Assembly: GCA_947467345.1 (NCBI GenBank)
Contig: CANIHD010000007.1
Location: 1-64,000, forward strand
From: Alphaproteobacteria bacterium
GTDB taxonomy: Bacteria > Pseudomonadota > Alphaproteobacteria > Micropepsales > Micropepsaceae
DNA: 64,000 nucleotides
Direction: 5' to 3'
Positions 42,173 to 51,662 of the stretch are shown here, piece after piece. The number at the start of each line of letters is the position of its first letter. Position 1 is the first letter of the stretch. Below the pieces are notes generated by a model. It worked only from the letters and a program-made list of their open reading frames with translations. It was not told where the DNA came from and did not search any database. The translations under genes and the position numbers were made by a program.

Positions 42173-42973
42173 TCAAGTCTTGCCGGATGTGGGCCTTATA
42201 TCGATGCCGAGCATGCTGACCGAACCGAGATCGAGGGAATCAGTGAAGAAGCGTGCAGTGTCATCGTCGTTCTGCGCTGCCAATACATAGAGCAAGGGAA
42301 GAAAATGTTCCGGCGTCGGTACAGCCATGGCGGCGTCCGGGCCAAGGCCCCGGTAATTGATCAAGAGGTCATGGTTGCGCGTGGACACGGCGTGTTTGAC
42401 GATGTCGTTGAACCGCGACGCCCACTCATAGGGCGCAATGCCGTTCTGCCGTTGCATCAGCCGCAGATTGTGGACCACGTCGCCAGAACCCGCGATCAAA
42501 ACGCCTTCCTTGCGAAGTGGTGCCAGAGCCTTGCCCAGTTGATAGTGAAAATCGGCGGACTTGGTGCGGTCGATGCTGAGTTGAAGAATGGGCACATCGG
42601 CATCGGGCCAAACGTGAGCTGCTACCGACCATGTGCCGTGATCCAGCCCCCATTCCTGATCTAGCCGCACCGGCAGCGGTGCAAGCATCGCCGCAATTCT
42701 CTCCACCAATGTTTCGTCGCCTGGTGCGTTGTACTGGACTTCGTAAAGCTCTTTCGGAAAGCCGTAGAAATCATAGATGGTGCGCGGGCGCGCCATTGCG
42801 GTGACGGCGGTCTCGGGCACGAACCAATGCGCCGAAATCATCAGGATGGCTTTGGGGCGCGGCAATGTTTTGCCGAGCGCACGCCATGCGTCGGCGTAAG
42901 GCCCGCCCAACGCGTTCATCGGGCTTCCGTGCCCGAAGAATATGGCTGGCATTGTTTCGGCGGAATTGTTCAT
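42173..42973 (-). CDS. LigB-type extradiol dioxygenase, 4,5-DOPA dioxygenase family
   Basis: The 266-residue cytoplasmic protein matches the YgiD/DODA group of class III extradiol dioxygenases: PAIFFGHGSPMNAL with the first metal histidine, ILMISAHW with the second, LDHGTWSVAAHVWPDADVPILQLSID, and LIAGSGDVVHNLR. These enzymes use Fe(II) or Zn to open catechol rings such as DOPA or protocatechuate derivatives. No ribosome-binding site is obvious; an alternative ATG 21 nt downstream begins directly at MPAIFFGHG. It lies just upstream of and in the same direction as the isochorismatase-like gene. Confidence 0.85.
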   Translation of the reverse strand: MNNSAETMPAIFFGHGSPMNALGGPYADAWRALGKTLPRPKAILMISAHWFVPETAVTAMARPRTIYDFYGFPKELYEVQYNAPGDETLVERIAAMLAPLPVRLDQEWGLDHGTWSVAAHVWPDADVPILQLSIDRTKSADFHYQLGKALAPLRKEGVLIAGSGDVVHNLRLMQRQNGIAPYEWASRFNDIVKHAVSTRNHDLLINYRGLGPDAAMAVPTPEHFLPLLYVLAAQNDDDTARFFTDSLDLGSVSMLGIDIRPTSGKT

Positions 42974-43028
42974 GGCGGCAGTCGGGAGGAGGGCGGAGCT
43001 TTCACGCTCCGCCCATGTGCCTAATCGT

Positions 43029-43967
43029 TCACGCAGGCTTCAGCGAGCGGTAAATCACCCGCATGAAATTGCCGGCCTGCATGTCGTTTGCATTGTATTT
43101 CGCGTCGTAATCGGCATTCGGTTTGGCTGCGACCACTTCAGCTTCGGTCTTGCCTTCGGCGATCAGCTTTTGAACGCGTTCGCGCGATGTCATCAGCATC
43201 TGGCGATATTCCATCAGCGTGGCTTTGTTGCCGAGCGGGCCGTGCCCCGGAATGATTTTGGTTTGGTCGTTCGTGAGCTGAAGGTAGGTCTCCGTCGCCG
43301 TGACCATCCCATTGATGCCGCCGCCATTGGCGAAATCGATATTGGGATAGCGTCCGAAAGTGACGGTATCGCCGGTGGCGAGAACATTGGCGTCCTCCAG
43401 ACGTACATAGGAATCGCCGTCGGTGTGCGCGTTCAACGGATGTCCGACAACCGCGGTGCGCCCGCCGACGCGCACCATGGTGCGTTCCGGATAGGTGTCT
43501 TTCGGCAAGGCATCCGCCGCGACGGGCGCCGCACGCGCGCCGCTCAGCCCGTTCACCGTGCCTTCGGCGAGGCGCTTGCGCACATTCTCATGCGCCACAA
43601 TGGTAGCGCCGGCTGCGAAAGCCGCATTGCCGCCGGTGTGGTCGCCGTGGAAATGCGTGTTGATCAGGAACTTGATCGGCAACGGCGAAACCGCCGCCAC
43701 TGCGGCTTTGATCTTGTCGGCCATCGGCGCGAAATTTGAATCCACCATGATGATGCAGTCGGTGCCGACAACGGCAGCCACATTGCCGCCCATCTGGCCG
43801 TTGGGTCCCACCATCTCCAGCCAATAGGTTTTGTTACCGAGATCGGTGGTGTGCACTGTCACTTGCGAGAAGTCCTGCGCCGGTGCCGGCGCGGGTTGCT
43901 GCATGGCCATGGCGGCGCCTGCGGCAAGAAACGCTGCGGTCGCGACGGCCGCTTTCAAAAAGATCAT
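43029..43967 (-). CDS. exported metallo-beta-lactamase fold hydrolase
   Basis: A 312-residue protein with a signal peptide (about 1-23). The binuclear zinc motif is intact: INTHFHGDHTGGN (about 103-113), then GHPLNAHTDGDSYVRLEDANVLATGDTV and IIPGHGPL provide the further histidines and the aspartate. It resembles quinoprotein-relative SoxH-type and 'MBL fold metallo-hydrolase' proteins, whose substrates vary. Codon use is ordinary. It could be transcribed together with the DODA-type gene, 56 nt downstream. Confidence 0.85.
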   Translation of the reverse strand: MIFLKAAVATAAFLAAGAAMAMQQPAPAPAQDFSQVTVHTTDLGNKTYWLEMVGPNGQMGGNVAAVVGTDCIIMVDSNFAPMADKIKAAVAAVSPLPIKFLINTHFHGDHTGGNAAFAAGATIVAHENVRKRLAEGTVNGLSGARAAPVAADALPKDTYPERTMVRVGGRTAVVGHPLNAHTDGDSYVRLEDANVLATGDTVTFGRYPNIDFANGGGINGMVTATETYLQLTNDQTKIIPGHGPLGNKATLMEYRQMLMTSRERVQKLIAEGKTEAEVVAAKPNADYDAKYNANDMQAGNFMRVIYRSLKPA

Positions 43968-44063
43968 TTTTTCCTCCCAGAATCTGAGCCCGTTCGGGCG
44001 TCTGCGCCATCATGCGCTCAAGGCTGCGTTCCTGCCAACTTTCCAAATTTATCGAAATGATTT

Positions 44064-44142
44064 GCCCCCTCCGTGCCTGCTGCGCAGGCCCACCTCCCCC
44101 GTGAACACAGGGGGAGGTGCCGACGCAGTCGGCGGAGGGGGC
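44064..44142. repeat. large GC-rich inverted repeat
   Basis: GCCCCCTCCG at 44064-44073 pairs with CGGAGGGGGC at 44133-44142. Inside, CACCTCCCCC (44091-44100) pairs with GGGGGAGGTG (44110-44119). GCCTGCTGCGCAGGC and CCGACGCAGTCGG form side hairpins, giving a cruciform-like structure. The stop codon of the MFS gene at 44142 lies at its edge. Such GC-rich palindromes are a common intergenic repeat class in alphaproteobacteria. It may terminate transcription from both sides. Confidence 0.75.
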
Positions 44143-45353
44143 TATACCCGCGTCTTAGCTTTCAGGCGCCGAAGGCTGGAATACGACAAAGCCGCCGCCA
44201 AGAGGCAGCCGAGACCGCCGATGGTAAGGGCGAATGGAACCCCAAAATGATCGGCCAAATAGCCGAGCATCAGCGCGCCCAAAGGCTGGGAGCCGAGCGC
44301 GCCCATGGCGTAGAACGACATCACCCGGCCGCGCATCTCGTCCGCCGCGAGAAGCTGGATCTGGCTGTTATTCGTGACGGCCATCAGCAGCCAGCTGAGG
44401 CCGGCGGGAAAGATGAAGGCCAGCGCCAGCCAGAGCGAGGTGACATTGGCGAAGAACAATAGCGTGGTGCCGACCATGGCCGCGGCAATTGTCGGCAACC
44501 AGAAAAGATAATGCTCACTCACACGCCCGGCGATCGCCGCGCCCAAAAGCGCGCCGAGGCCGAAAGCGCTGACGGTGAGGCCAAGCGCCTCGGAACCCAT
44601 ATGCAGCACGTCGCCGGCATAGGCCGGCATCAGCGCCATGAACGACATGCCGAAGAAGCCTGTGGTGCCGGAAAGAATAATGGCGGTGCGAATTTCGGCA
44701 TGATGCGTCACGTAAGAGAAGCCGCGTTTGATATCCTCCCAAGGATCGCTTTCCTTGATCGGTTCGCGCTTTTCCAGCTTCATCGCCAACAGGCTGCCGA
44801 TGACGGCGGCGTAGCTGATCGTATTGATGAGGAAACACCACGCTTCGCCGAAGGCGGCCACCAAAATACCGCCGACGGCGGGGCCAAGCGTGCGGGCCAT
44901 GTTGAACATGATGGCGTTGTAGGAAATGGCCTGCCGCAAATCCTCGCGCCCCACCATTTCGATGGTAAAGCTTTGCCGCGCCGGCGCTTCCACCGCCTGC
45001 ACGATACCGCCGCACAGCGACAGAAAAATCAGGATTTCGATGGTGATGAGGCCAGTGAAGGTCAGGACGGTGAGAATCGCCATCTGCAGCATGTTCAGCG
45101 CTTGCGTAGTGGCGAAGACCCGGCGCTTCTCGAAGCGGTCGGCGATGACGCCGACAAAGGGGGAGGCGAAAAACATCGGCGATTGCGCCGCGAAGGTCAC
45201 CACGCCCAGCATGAAGGGAGAATTGCTGAGCTTGTAGGCGAGCCAACCCATGGCAACCGAGCGCAGCCAGGTGCCGGTCAGGGAAATAAACTGCCCGGCG
45301 AAAAATATCCGGTAATTGCGATGCTGAAAGACGCGTGGGGCTTTAAATATCAT
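44142..45353 (-). CDS. MFS exporter (EntS/DHA3-like, MFS_3)
   Basis: This 403-residue protein has 12 membrane segments. It begins with the signature of the MFS_3 group: FQHRNYRIFFAGQFISLTGTWL, then SPFVGVIADRFEKRRV between helices 2 and 3, ARQSFTIEMVGREDLRQAISYNA, and RTLGPAVGGILVA. This group contains the enterobactin exporter EntS and macrolide or multidrug exporters. No siderophore genes are near. Single gene; the stop is within a large inverted repeat. Confidence 0.88.
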   Translation of the reverse strand: MIFKAPRVFQHRNYRIFFAGQFISLTGTWLRSVAMGWLAYKLSNSPFMLGVVTFAAQSPMFFASPFVGVIADRFEKRRVFATTQALNMLQMAILTVLTFTGLITIEILIFLSLCGGIVQAVEAPARQSFTIEMVGREDLRQAISYNAIMFNMARTLGPAVGGILVAAFGEAWCFLINTISYAAVIGSLLAMKLEKREPIKESDPWEDIKRGFSYVTHHAEIRTAIILSGTTGFFGMSFMALMPAYAGDVLHMGSEALGLTVSAFGLGALLGAAIAGRVSEHYLFWLPTIAAAMVGTTLLFFANVTSLWLALAFIFPAGLSWLLMAVTNNSQIQLLAADEMRGRVMSFYAMGALGSQPLGALMLGYLADHFGVPFALTIGGLGCLLAAALSYSSLRRLKAKTRV

Positions 45354-45503
45354 ATCGCTTTGGAGGCCGGCCGGTCTCAGGCAGGCGCTTCGGTCAGCCC
45401 TGTCTTATGATAGATTGGGTGGAGCCATAGAGGCCAAATCGACGCGTCGTCGCCCAAAGCCTCGCGACGCGCCTGTCGGAACAAACTGGGGAGAGAGATT
45501 CAG

Positions 45504-46016
45504 ATGAAATTCGCAACACTGGGAATAAGGGTTGCCGCGATCCTTGCCTCGTCTGTAATGTCAGCGTCAGCACAGCAAAATCTGTTGGCTGACCGCAAAG
45601 TGGTTACCAGCTTCGCGGCGCGTAAAATGGCCGAAGTCTGCATGGAATTCGCCGCGACCCGTAAGATCGACGTGTCGCTTGCGGTAGTCGATCCTGCCGG
45701 CAATCTCCTGGCGTTTCTGGCAGCCGAAAATGCCACCGAAACCAGCATCCTCACGGCGCAGTTGAAGGCGAAGACGGCGGCGCGCTGGCGGCGCCCCACG
45801 GCGGAATTGTTCGATCGCGTGAACAAGCAGATCAACCGCGCGCCGGAATTTGTCGGTGATTTTCCGCAAGGCGGCGGTTTTCCGCTTTTCATCAATGGTG
45901 AACTGGTGGGCGCAGTAGGCGCCGGCGGTGGTGGTGGCGGAACCATGGACGATGATTGCGCCAAGCTCGCCATCACGACTGTGTTCGGCGCGGCGGCCAT
46001 GCAAGCGAGGCCGTAA
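45504..46016 (+). CDS. exported GlcG/HbpS-like protein (4)
   Basis: A 170-residue protein with a signal peptide (MKFATLGIRVAAILASSVMSASA). The GlcG domain contains AARKMAEVCMEFAATRKIDVSLAVVDPAGNLLAFL, given in pieces, and ends GGGFPLFINGELVGAVGAGGGGGG. GGGGAGAGAGA precedes the ATG. It stands alone, divergent from the MFS exporter and convergent with lutC. It differs clearly from the other three, so these are diverged paralogues and not a fresh duplication. Confidence 0.85.
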   Translation: MKFATLGIRVAAILASSVMSASAQQNLLADRKVVTSFAARKMAEVCMEFAATRKIDVSLAVVDPAGNLLAFLAAENATETSILTAQLKAKTAARWRRPTAELFDRVNKQINRAPEFVGDFPQGGGFPLFINGELVGAVGAGGGGGGTMDDDCAKLAITTVFGAAAMQARP

Positions 46017-46068
46017 ACCGAAAGCGAGCGACGCGGCACAAGAGATGATGACGCGTCGCAACGCTTCT

Positions 46069-46662
46069 TTATGGCAGTAGGAGAATGTGGATTTCGCGCG
46101 GGCCATGCGCGCCGCGTTCCATCGTTTGTTCAATATCGCCGGTGCGCGATGGTCCCGTCACCAGATTCAGTGTTGCCGGCATGGCGTCGAGTTTGGCGAA
46201 CATCTCTTCGAGCGTGCCGACCAGCTGCGAGCGCCGCACCAGCACGATTTCTCGCCCCGAAAGAAAATGCCACGAGGACGGACGCGCTTTACCCGATAAA
46301 AAAGCGACGGTTCCGGTTTCGGCGATGGCGCAATCGGCTTCTGATGCTGAACTGTCTTCACCGGAAGGCGGCGTCATCGCTATTTCCAGAAGTGGTGCGG
46401 CGGACCAATTGAGGGAAAGCAAGTTCGATCCTTCCGGCAGATGCAGCCGCATCCTGGCATTAGCTCCGGCGAGAATCGCGGCAATCGCGCTCGGCACTTC
46501 TTTATCCGAGGCGAGTTCATGCACGATGGCGTAGCTGTGTTTGGCGTTGGCCACGAAGGTTTCGGCCAAGGACTCAAAACGCGGCGGTGCGTAGCCGGTA
46601 GGTGCACGGCGCGTTCCGCCGCCTTTACGCACAGCAGCGAGAATCTCCTTGCGCGCGCTCAT
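46069..46662 (-). CDS. lutC: lactate utilisation protein LutC
   Basis: The protein of about 197 residues is an LUD-domain (YkgG) subunit of the LutABC L-lactate oxidase complex. It has EADCAIAETGTVAFLSG-type signature (short form AIAETGTVAFLSG), HFLSGREIVLVRRSQLVG, and a conserved ending GPSRTGDIEQTMERGAHGP. The start at 46662 overlaps the lutB stop (ATGA); an ATG 15 nt earlier is also in frame. Cytoplasmic. Confidence 0.88.
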   Translation of the reverse strand: MSARKEILAAVRKGGGTRRAPTGYAPPRFESLAETFVANAKHSYAIVHELASDKEVPSAIAAILAGANARMRLHLPEGSNLLSLNWSAAPLLEIAMTPPSGEDSSASEADCAIAETGTVAFLSGKARPSSWHFLSGREIVLVRRSQLVGTLEEMFAKLDAMPATLNLVTGPSRTGDIEQTMERGAHGPREIHILLLP

Positions 46663-48071
46663 CGTTTGGCTTTCCATTGTGCTTGGAAACTCGCCTTCGC
46701 CGGTCGCGGCAGATCGCGGGCGCCGAACCAGCCTTGCAAATAGGGAAGCTTGGCGAGAGATCCTTTCCGACCGGCGATAAGCCGCAAAGCGATGCGCGCC
46801 ACACGCGACGACAAGCGATAGAAAACCGGATGCTCGGCAAGATAGGCCCAGAGGCGAAGCCCGCGTACTATAGCAGGCGAGCCGAGGCCTTGCTGGAACG
46901 CTTCATTGCGCCAATGGCGCATGGTTCGCGTCAGCGGAATTTTCACCGGGCACACTTCGTCGCAGCGTCCGCAAAAGCTTGACGCTTGCGGTAGGTCCGG
47001 ATGTTTAGCCGCGCCCTCAAGCCCCGGATTGAGCGCAGCACCTATTGGTCCTGGGTACACAGCTCCGTACGCGTGGCCGCCGACCGCGCCATAGACCGGG
47101 CAATGATTGAGACAGGCGCCGCAGCGAATGCATTTCAGGACTTCCCACACCGGGCTGGCCAGCAGGCGCGAGCGGCCATTATCGACAAGCACAACGTGAA
47201 ACTCTGAGGGGCCATCAGCGTCTTCAGATTTGCGCGGCGAAGAAGAGAAGGTCACGTAGGACGTGATGTCCTGGCCGGTGGCGGCGCGGGTGAGAAGACG
47301 CAGCAACACCGACGCATAACCGAGGGTGGGAACGACCTTCTCAATTCCCGTCACCACAATATGTAGCTTGGGCAAAAGGCGTGTTAAATCGCCGTTGCCT
47401 TCATTGGTGACAACGATGGCGGTGCCGGATTCCGCGACCAGGAAATTTGCGCCCGTGATTCCGGCATCGGCCGCTTCGAAATGGTGCCGCATGATCCCGC
47501 GCGCTTCCGCCACCAATGCTGAGCGCTCGCTTAAGGCGCGGCCTGCATCCAATTCTGTGTGCGCGGCGCGGAAACTTTCCTCGACATCCTGCCGGCGCAA
47601 ATGGAAGGCCGGCGCCACGATATGGCTGGGAGGCTCATTCCGCAGCTGAATGATATATTCGCCGAGATCGGTCTCGACGGGCGTAATGCCGAGCGTGTTC
47701 AAATAGGGATTGAGCTCAATTTCCTCGCTCACCATGGACTTGCCTTTGGTGACGGTCTTGACGCCGCGATCTTTCAGGAGTTTTCCAATGAGCGTGCGCG
47801 CTTCATCCGCATCGCGGGCCCAATGCACATGGCCGCCGGATTTTTGCACGCTGGCTTCAAACTGTTCCAGCAAATCGCCCAGCCGCGCCAGTGCGTCTTC
47901 CCGGATGGCGGCGCCTGCTTCGCGCAAACCATGCGGATCGGGCAGGGCGGCCATAGCGTGCGCACGCTTAACCTGAAACCCTTGCTTCAAATTGGTAAGC
48001 GCGGTTTGCAGACCAACATCCTCAAGCGCTGCACGCGCAGCATCGGGAAAGTTTTTTGCGGGTCCGCTCAC
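46659..48071 (-). CDS. lutB: iron-sulfur lactate oxidation protein LutB
   Basis: The 470-residue protein has an N-terminal LUD domain and two C-terminal [4Fe-4S] ferredoxin motifs: CIRCGACLNHCPVYG and CGRCDEVCPVKIP. TKGKSMVSEEIELNPYL and ESGTAIVVTNEGNGDL are LutB hallmarks. It starts at a GTG overlapping the lutA stop (GTGA). With LutA and LutC it oxidises L-lactate to pyruvate; electrons go to an unidentified acceptor. Confidence 0.92.
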   Translation of the reverse strand: MSGPAKNFPDAARAALEDVGLQTALTNLKQGFQVKRAHAMAALPDPHGLREAGAAIREDALARLGDLLEQFEASVQKSGGHVHWARDADEARTLIGKLLKDRGVKTVTKGKSMVSEEIELNPYLNTLGITPVETDLGEYIIQLRNEPPSHIVAPAFHLRRQDVEESFRAAHTELDAGRALSERSALVAEARGIMRHHFEAADAGITGANFLVAESGTAIVVTNEGNGDLTRLLPKLHIVVTGIEKVVPTLGYASVLLRLLTRAATGQDITSYVTFSSSPRKSEDADGPSEFHVVLVDNGRSRLLASPVWEVLKCIRCGACLNHCPVYGAVGGHAYGAVYPGPIGAALNPGLEGAAKHPDLPQASSFCGRCDEVCPVKIPLTRTMRHWRNEAFQQGLGSPAIVRGLRLWAYLAEHPVFYRLSSRVARIALRLIAGRKGSLAKLPYLQGWFGARDLPRPAKASFQAQWKAKR

Positions 48072-48826
48072 GATTTGCCTTTGCCGATGGCGGGTTCGTC
48101 GGTAAGCCCCGCAAGAATTTCGGCGCTGTGACGAATGTCGATCTTATCGCCACGCCTGCTTGCGCGGCCCGCGAGATGTAACAGGCAGCCGAGGTCACCA
48201 CCCACCAGCATGTTCGCGCCTTTGCTTTTGGCGGCGGCGAGCTTGTCGTCCGCCATGCGCGCCGAGATTTCGGGATATTTGACCGAGAACAAACCGCCGA
48301 AACCGCAGCAGGTGTCCGTTTCAGGAATGTCGCGCAACGCGAGACCTTTAACTGAGGCGAGGAGGGTACGCGGTTCGTGCTTCACATTCATCTCGCGTAA
48401 CGACGAACAGGAATCGTGACACGCCGCGATACCGGAACAGGACGCGTCCACGCTTGTCAGCCCGCGAATATTCACCAGGAATGAGAACAGCTCATGTGTT
48501 TTGGCAGCCAGCCCTTTTGCGCGGGCTCCCCATAAGGGATCGTCCTGCAAGAGAAGTGGATAGTGAACCTTGAGCATTCCGGCGCAAGAGCCGGATGGCG
48601 CCACGACGTAATCGAAGGTCTCGAACTCGGCGATGACGTTGCGGGCGAGCGCTGCGGCGTCGTCTTTGTCGCCCCCATTGTAAGCGGGCTGTCCGCAGCA
48701 GGTTTGCACCGGGACTGAAACATCGCAACCCGCCTGCTCCAGTAATTTGGCAGCAGCGAATCCCACTTGCGGACGGAAAAAATCCACGAGGCAGGTTGCG
48801 AAGAGAGCGACGGAGGGGCGAGCCAC
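48068..48826 (-). CDS. lutA: lactate oxidation protein LutA
   Basis: A 252-residue CCG-domain protein (YkgE/GlcF-like). The two CCG motifs are VQTCCGQPAYN and TDTCCGFGGLFS, with further cysteines in ALFATCLVD, SGSCAGM and CHDSCSSLRE; these hold an iron-sulfur cluster. It starts at GTG, 6 nt after the acyltransferase stop, and the gene order lutA-lutB-lutC is the usual one. No lactate permease or LutR-type regulator is adjacent. Confidence 0.9.
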   Translation of the reverse strand: MARPSVALFATCLVDFFRPQVGFAAAKLLEQAGCDVSVPVQTCCGQPAYNGGDKDDAAALARNVIAEFETFDYVVAPSGSCAGMLKVHYPLLLQDDPLWGARAKGLAAKTHELFSFLVNIRGLTSVDASCSGIAACHDSCSSLREMNVKHEPRTLLASVKGLALRDIPETDTCCGFGGLFSVKYPEISARMADDKLAAAKSKGANMLVGGDLGCLLHLAGRASRRGDKIDIRHSAEILAGLTDEPAIGKGKS

Positions 48827-48832
48827 GCTGAT

Positions 48833-49678
48833 CTAACGCCGCCTGCGGGGTGGAATCGCGTTCCCCAACGCGAGAGTGGTGGCGCGCAGATGATCCATCA
48901 GTTTTTTCCGATCCAGCCGCTCAAGCTGCTCATAGGGAATGACATCGCCGATCCGCCCCCGAATTTCGCTGCCTATTCTGTCGTAAACCTCTTTGAAGAA
49001 CAGCGACAGGCGCAACGTCATGCTGATGTGGCTGGCGATTTGAAAAAGACGGCTGTTCTGCCCGTCGAAATAGATCGGCATGACCGGCGCTCTCGCTTGG
49101 GTGATGAGGCGCGCCGTGGTTGGCTTCCATTCGAGATCGGTTGCGCGCCGGCTCCATAGCTTCGGCGTTGTCGCGGCGCCGCCGGCCGGGAAGATCACCA
49201 GGCAGCCGCCCGCCAAAAGATGGTTCTTAGCCTCGGTGCGCGATTTCAAATTTGTGTTCAGCGCGTCCTTAGTCTCGGCAAAGTCGATGGGCAGGAGAAA
49301 AGAACGGATCTCCTCGGCGCGGTACAAAACGCTGTTGGTGAGCACGCGAAAATCGCTCCGCGCTTTGGAGGTGAGGTAGCTGATGACGAGCCCATCCAGA
49401 ACTCCGAATGGATGATTGGCGACAATGACCAAAGGGCCGGTCTTCGGGATGCGCGCCAGGGCGTCCTCGTTAAAGTCTATGCGCAATTCGAGCTGGCGAA
49501 TGGCAGCGTCCCAGAAGCTTTCTCCCGCACGCGGTTCCTGACGGTGCCGGTCGTACAGCTTCTTCAGCTGCGGCTGACCCGTCATGGTCTCAATGATGCG
49601 GATGACGAGGCGCTTCAGGCGCGGATCGTCCGGCGTGGCATAAGAGAAATTGTCGGGCTCGTGAGCGTCGAGGGCCAT
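48833..49678 (-). CDS. lysophospholipid acyltransferase family protein
   Basis: The 281-residue protein has the PlsC-type acyltransferase motifs: VANHPFGVLDG (the NHx4D block), then FAETKDALNTN, FPAGGAATTP (FPEG-like block with Ala for Glu) and APVMPIYFDGQNS. It would transfer an acyl group at the inner face of the membrane. The group with NHPFGVLDG is often described as hemolysin-like or ornithine-lipid-type acyltransferases. It forms part of a minus-strand series with the glycosyltransferase upstream and lutA downstream. Confidence 0.82.
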   Translation of the reverse strand: MALDAHEPDNFSYATPDDPRLKRLVIRIIETMTGQPQLKKLYDRHRQEPRAGESFWDAAIRQLELRIDFNEDALARIPKTGPLVIVANHPFGVLDGLVISYLTSKARSDFRVLTNSVLYRAEEIRSFLLPIDFAETKDALNTNLKSRTEAKNHLLAGGCLVIFPAGGAATTPKLWSRRATDLEWKPTTARLITQARAPVMPIYFDGQNSRLFQIASHISMTLRLSLFFKEVYDRIGSEIRGRIGDVIPYEQLERLDRKKLMDHLRATTLALGNAIPPRRRR

Positions 49679-49740
49679 CCGGTGAAATTACAGGATTGCC
49701 GGCCCGCTTGAAGCCCTGATGAAAGGTAAATGCATGAAAA

Positions 49741-50727
49741 TCATCGCTGAGCCGCTGCCAGAATTCGCTTCGGCTCCGAAATGCGCTGGAGAATGCCCGC
49801 CGCCACAAGGGCGCTGACCTTCTTGTCGTCCTCTATCGCTAGGCGTTGGCGGTAGAACGCCTTGGCGGCATCGCGGTCTCCTTTCGCCACCACGTCGCGC
49901 GCCTGCAAATGGAATGGACCGATAGACGCGACGATGTCATAGGCGTTCCACCATTGGTCGGGGAAGCGGCCGAGCGTCACATATTTGGTCCAGAAATTTT
50001 CGAAGCCGCAGCACGCGTAATGAAGGATGAAATGCCGTGTGCTGTGTGTTCCAGGATAATGGCCATCGGCGCGGATGAAATCGTGAACGCCCATGGGCCG
50101 CATGTCTTTCGCGGCCAAGCGCACTGCTGATTTTCCCGACGCATAGAAATGAAAGAAATTGGGCAGGAGTTGCGGTGTCGCCTGCAACAGGCGGATCGCC
50201 GCGGGCGAGAAGCGCGTGAGATGGGCAGGCGGCTTGAAGAGGTCGATCTCGCGGAAAACATCGCCGATGTCATCCTGCTCCGGCACCGCCTCGAAATTCG
50301 GATAGTTCATCGTATCGAAATTCTGTCCCGACAGCGACGCGAAATGTTCGGTCGCCGATTGATGCGGCGAGTAAAACAATTCGTCGGAATCGATATGCAG
50401 CAGCCAATCGAAACTCATGTCGCGTGCTTTGCCCATGGCCAATTCTGCATTCAGAACCTGACGCGCCATCACTTCGCGGTCGATGAACGCACCTTGCGTT
50501 TCATACTGTGACAGTGCCTTCCAGCTCTCGCGCAAACTCTCATTGTGGGCAAAAGCGGTGACGGAGGGATGGGCGCGCATGCGTGGCAGATCGGGATCGG
50601 CCGGGTCGTCGAAGAAAAGAAAGATATGCGAAAAGCCGATGGCGAGATGATAGGCGATGAACGAATCCAGCATCCGCCCGGCATTCCGCAAGGTGGTGAC
50701 AATCGCGATGTTCGGCGTGTTCGCCAA
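49741..50727 (-). CDS. glycosyltransferase, GT2/GT92-like
   Basis: A 328-residue protein beginning at a TTG with GGAACGGG upstream. The GT-A fold shows IVTTLRNAGRMLDSFIAYHLAIGFSHIFLFFDD-type start (pieces: TTLRNAG, GFSHIFLFFDD), the DxD-type motif LLHIDSDELF, and later HFILHYACCGFENFWTKY with a conserved histidine. It fits the Gly_transf_2_4/DUF23-like group that modifies surface glycans or lipids. Position next to an acyltransferase suggests envelope lipid or glycan modification. No membrane segments. Confidence 0.8.
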   Translation of the reverse strand: MANTPNIAIVTTLRNAGRMLDSFIAYHLAIGFSHIFLFFDDPADPDLPRMRAHPSVTAFAHNESLRESWKALSQYETQGAFIDREVMARQVLNAELAMGKARDMSFDWLLHIDSDELFYSPHQSATEHFASLSGQNFDTMNYPNFEAVPEQDDIGDVFREIDLFKPPAHLTRFSPAAIRLLQATPQLLPNFFHFYASGKSAVRLAAKDMRPMGVHDFIRADGHYPGTHSTRHFILHYACCGFENFWTKYVTLGRFPDQWWNAYDIVASIGPFHLQARDVVAKGDRDAAKAFYRQRLAIEDDKKVSALVAAGILQRISEPKRILAAAQR

Positions 50728-50885
50728 CCCGTTCCACTCGTGAAGTCATGCGGCCACTTCGACTGGCGCACCCTCCTTGCTAATGCGATTGCAGGCGGTC
50801 GAAAAGGGCGATGTTGGAGGGGCGGGTTTGAACTCGGCGTTTGCCGGTGCCATGGTGCCGCCCGCAACATAAAACCTCAGCTTTC

Positions 50886-51662
50886 GTGACATCTTTCGCC
50901 ACCTCGCCGGACGGCCTTGCCATCGCCTATGACGCGCTGGGCGAGGGCCCGCCCGTCGTTCTGATTCACGGCTTTGCCGCCAGCCGCGCCATCACGTGGA
51001 AGGGCACGCTTTGGTATGACTGGCTGGTTCGGGCCGGGCATAAAGTGATTGCGCTTGATTGCCGGGGCCACGGCGAAAGCGATAAGCCGCACGACAGTGC
51101 CGCCTATGACGACACCAAGATGCTGGCCGATATCGTCGCCGTGATGAGCGCGGAGGGCGTCGAGCGCGCCGATGTCATGGGCTACTCGATGGGCGGATAT
51201 CTGACCATCAATCTGGCGCATGAGCAGCCGGAGCGCATAAACCGCGCCGTCATCGCGGGCGTCGGTGAAAACTATTTCACCTTCTGGTCGACGCGCGACA
51301 AAATCATCGCCGACGGGCTTGTGGCGAAGGATGAGGCGGATGTCACCGACAGGCTGGCGCAGGAATTTCGTACCTTTGCTGCGCGCGGGAATAACGACAT
51401 GGAGGCGCTGGCCGCTTGCATGCGGCGCAAGCGCCTTTCCTTCACCGCCGAGGAACTGAAGACCATCTCAACGCCGGCTCTGGTTGTGTCCGGTGAGGTG
51501 GACAACATCGCGGGCCGACCCGAGAAGCTTGCTGCCACGCTCGGCAATGCTACGCCTTTGCTGCTGCCGCGGCGCAATCATCACTCCGCCGTTGGCGATC
51601 TCGTTTACAAAAAGGCCGTCAGAGATTTTCTCCAATCGGCGGGAGAAACTGACGCCCAATGA
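50886..51662 (+). CDS. alpha/beta hydrolase
   Basis: A protein of 258 residues with the standard elements: [29 protein letters not shown], nucleophile MGYSMGGYL, acid in SGEVDNIAG, and histidine in [10 protein letters not shown]. The GTG at 50886 begins directly at the domain, but no good ribosome-binding site is seen. It overlaps the acyl-CoA dehydrogenase gene by 4 nt (ATGA). This suggests a joint role, perhaps releasing or trimming an acyl thioester or lactone. Confidence 0.85.
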   Translation: MTSFATSPDGLAIAYDALGEGPPVVLIHGFAASRAITWKGTLWYDWLVRAGHKVIALDCRGHGESDKPHDSAAYDDTKMLADIVAVMSAEGVERADVMGYSMGGYLTINLAHEQPERINRAVIAGVGENYFTFWSTRDKIIADGLVAKDEADVTDRLAQEFRTFAARGNNDMEALAACMRRKRLSFTAEELKTISTPALVVSGEVDNIAGRPEKLAATLGNATPLLLPRRNHHSAVGDLVYKKAVRDFLQSAGETDAQ

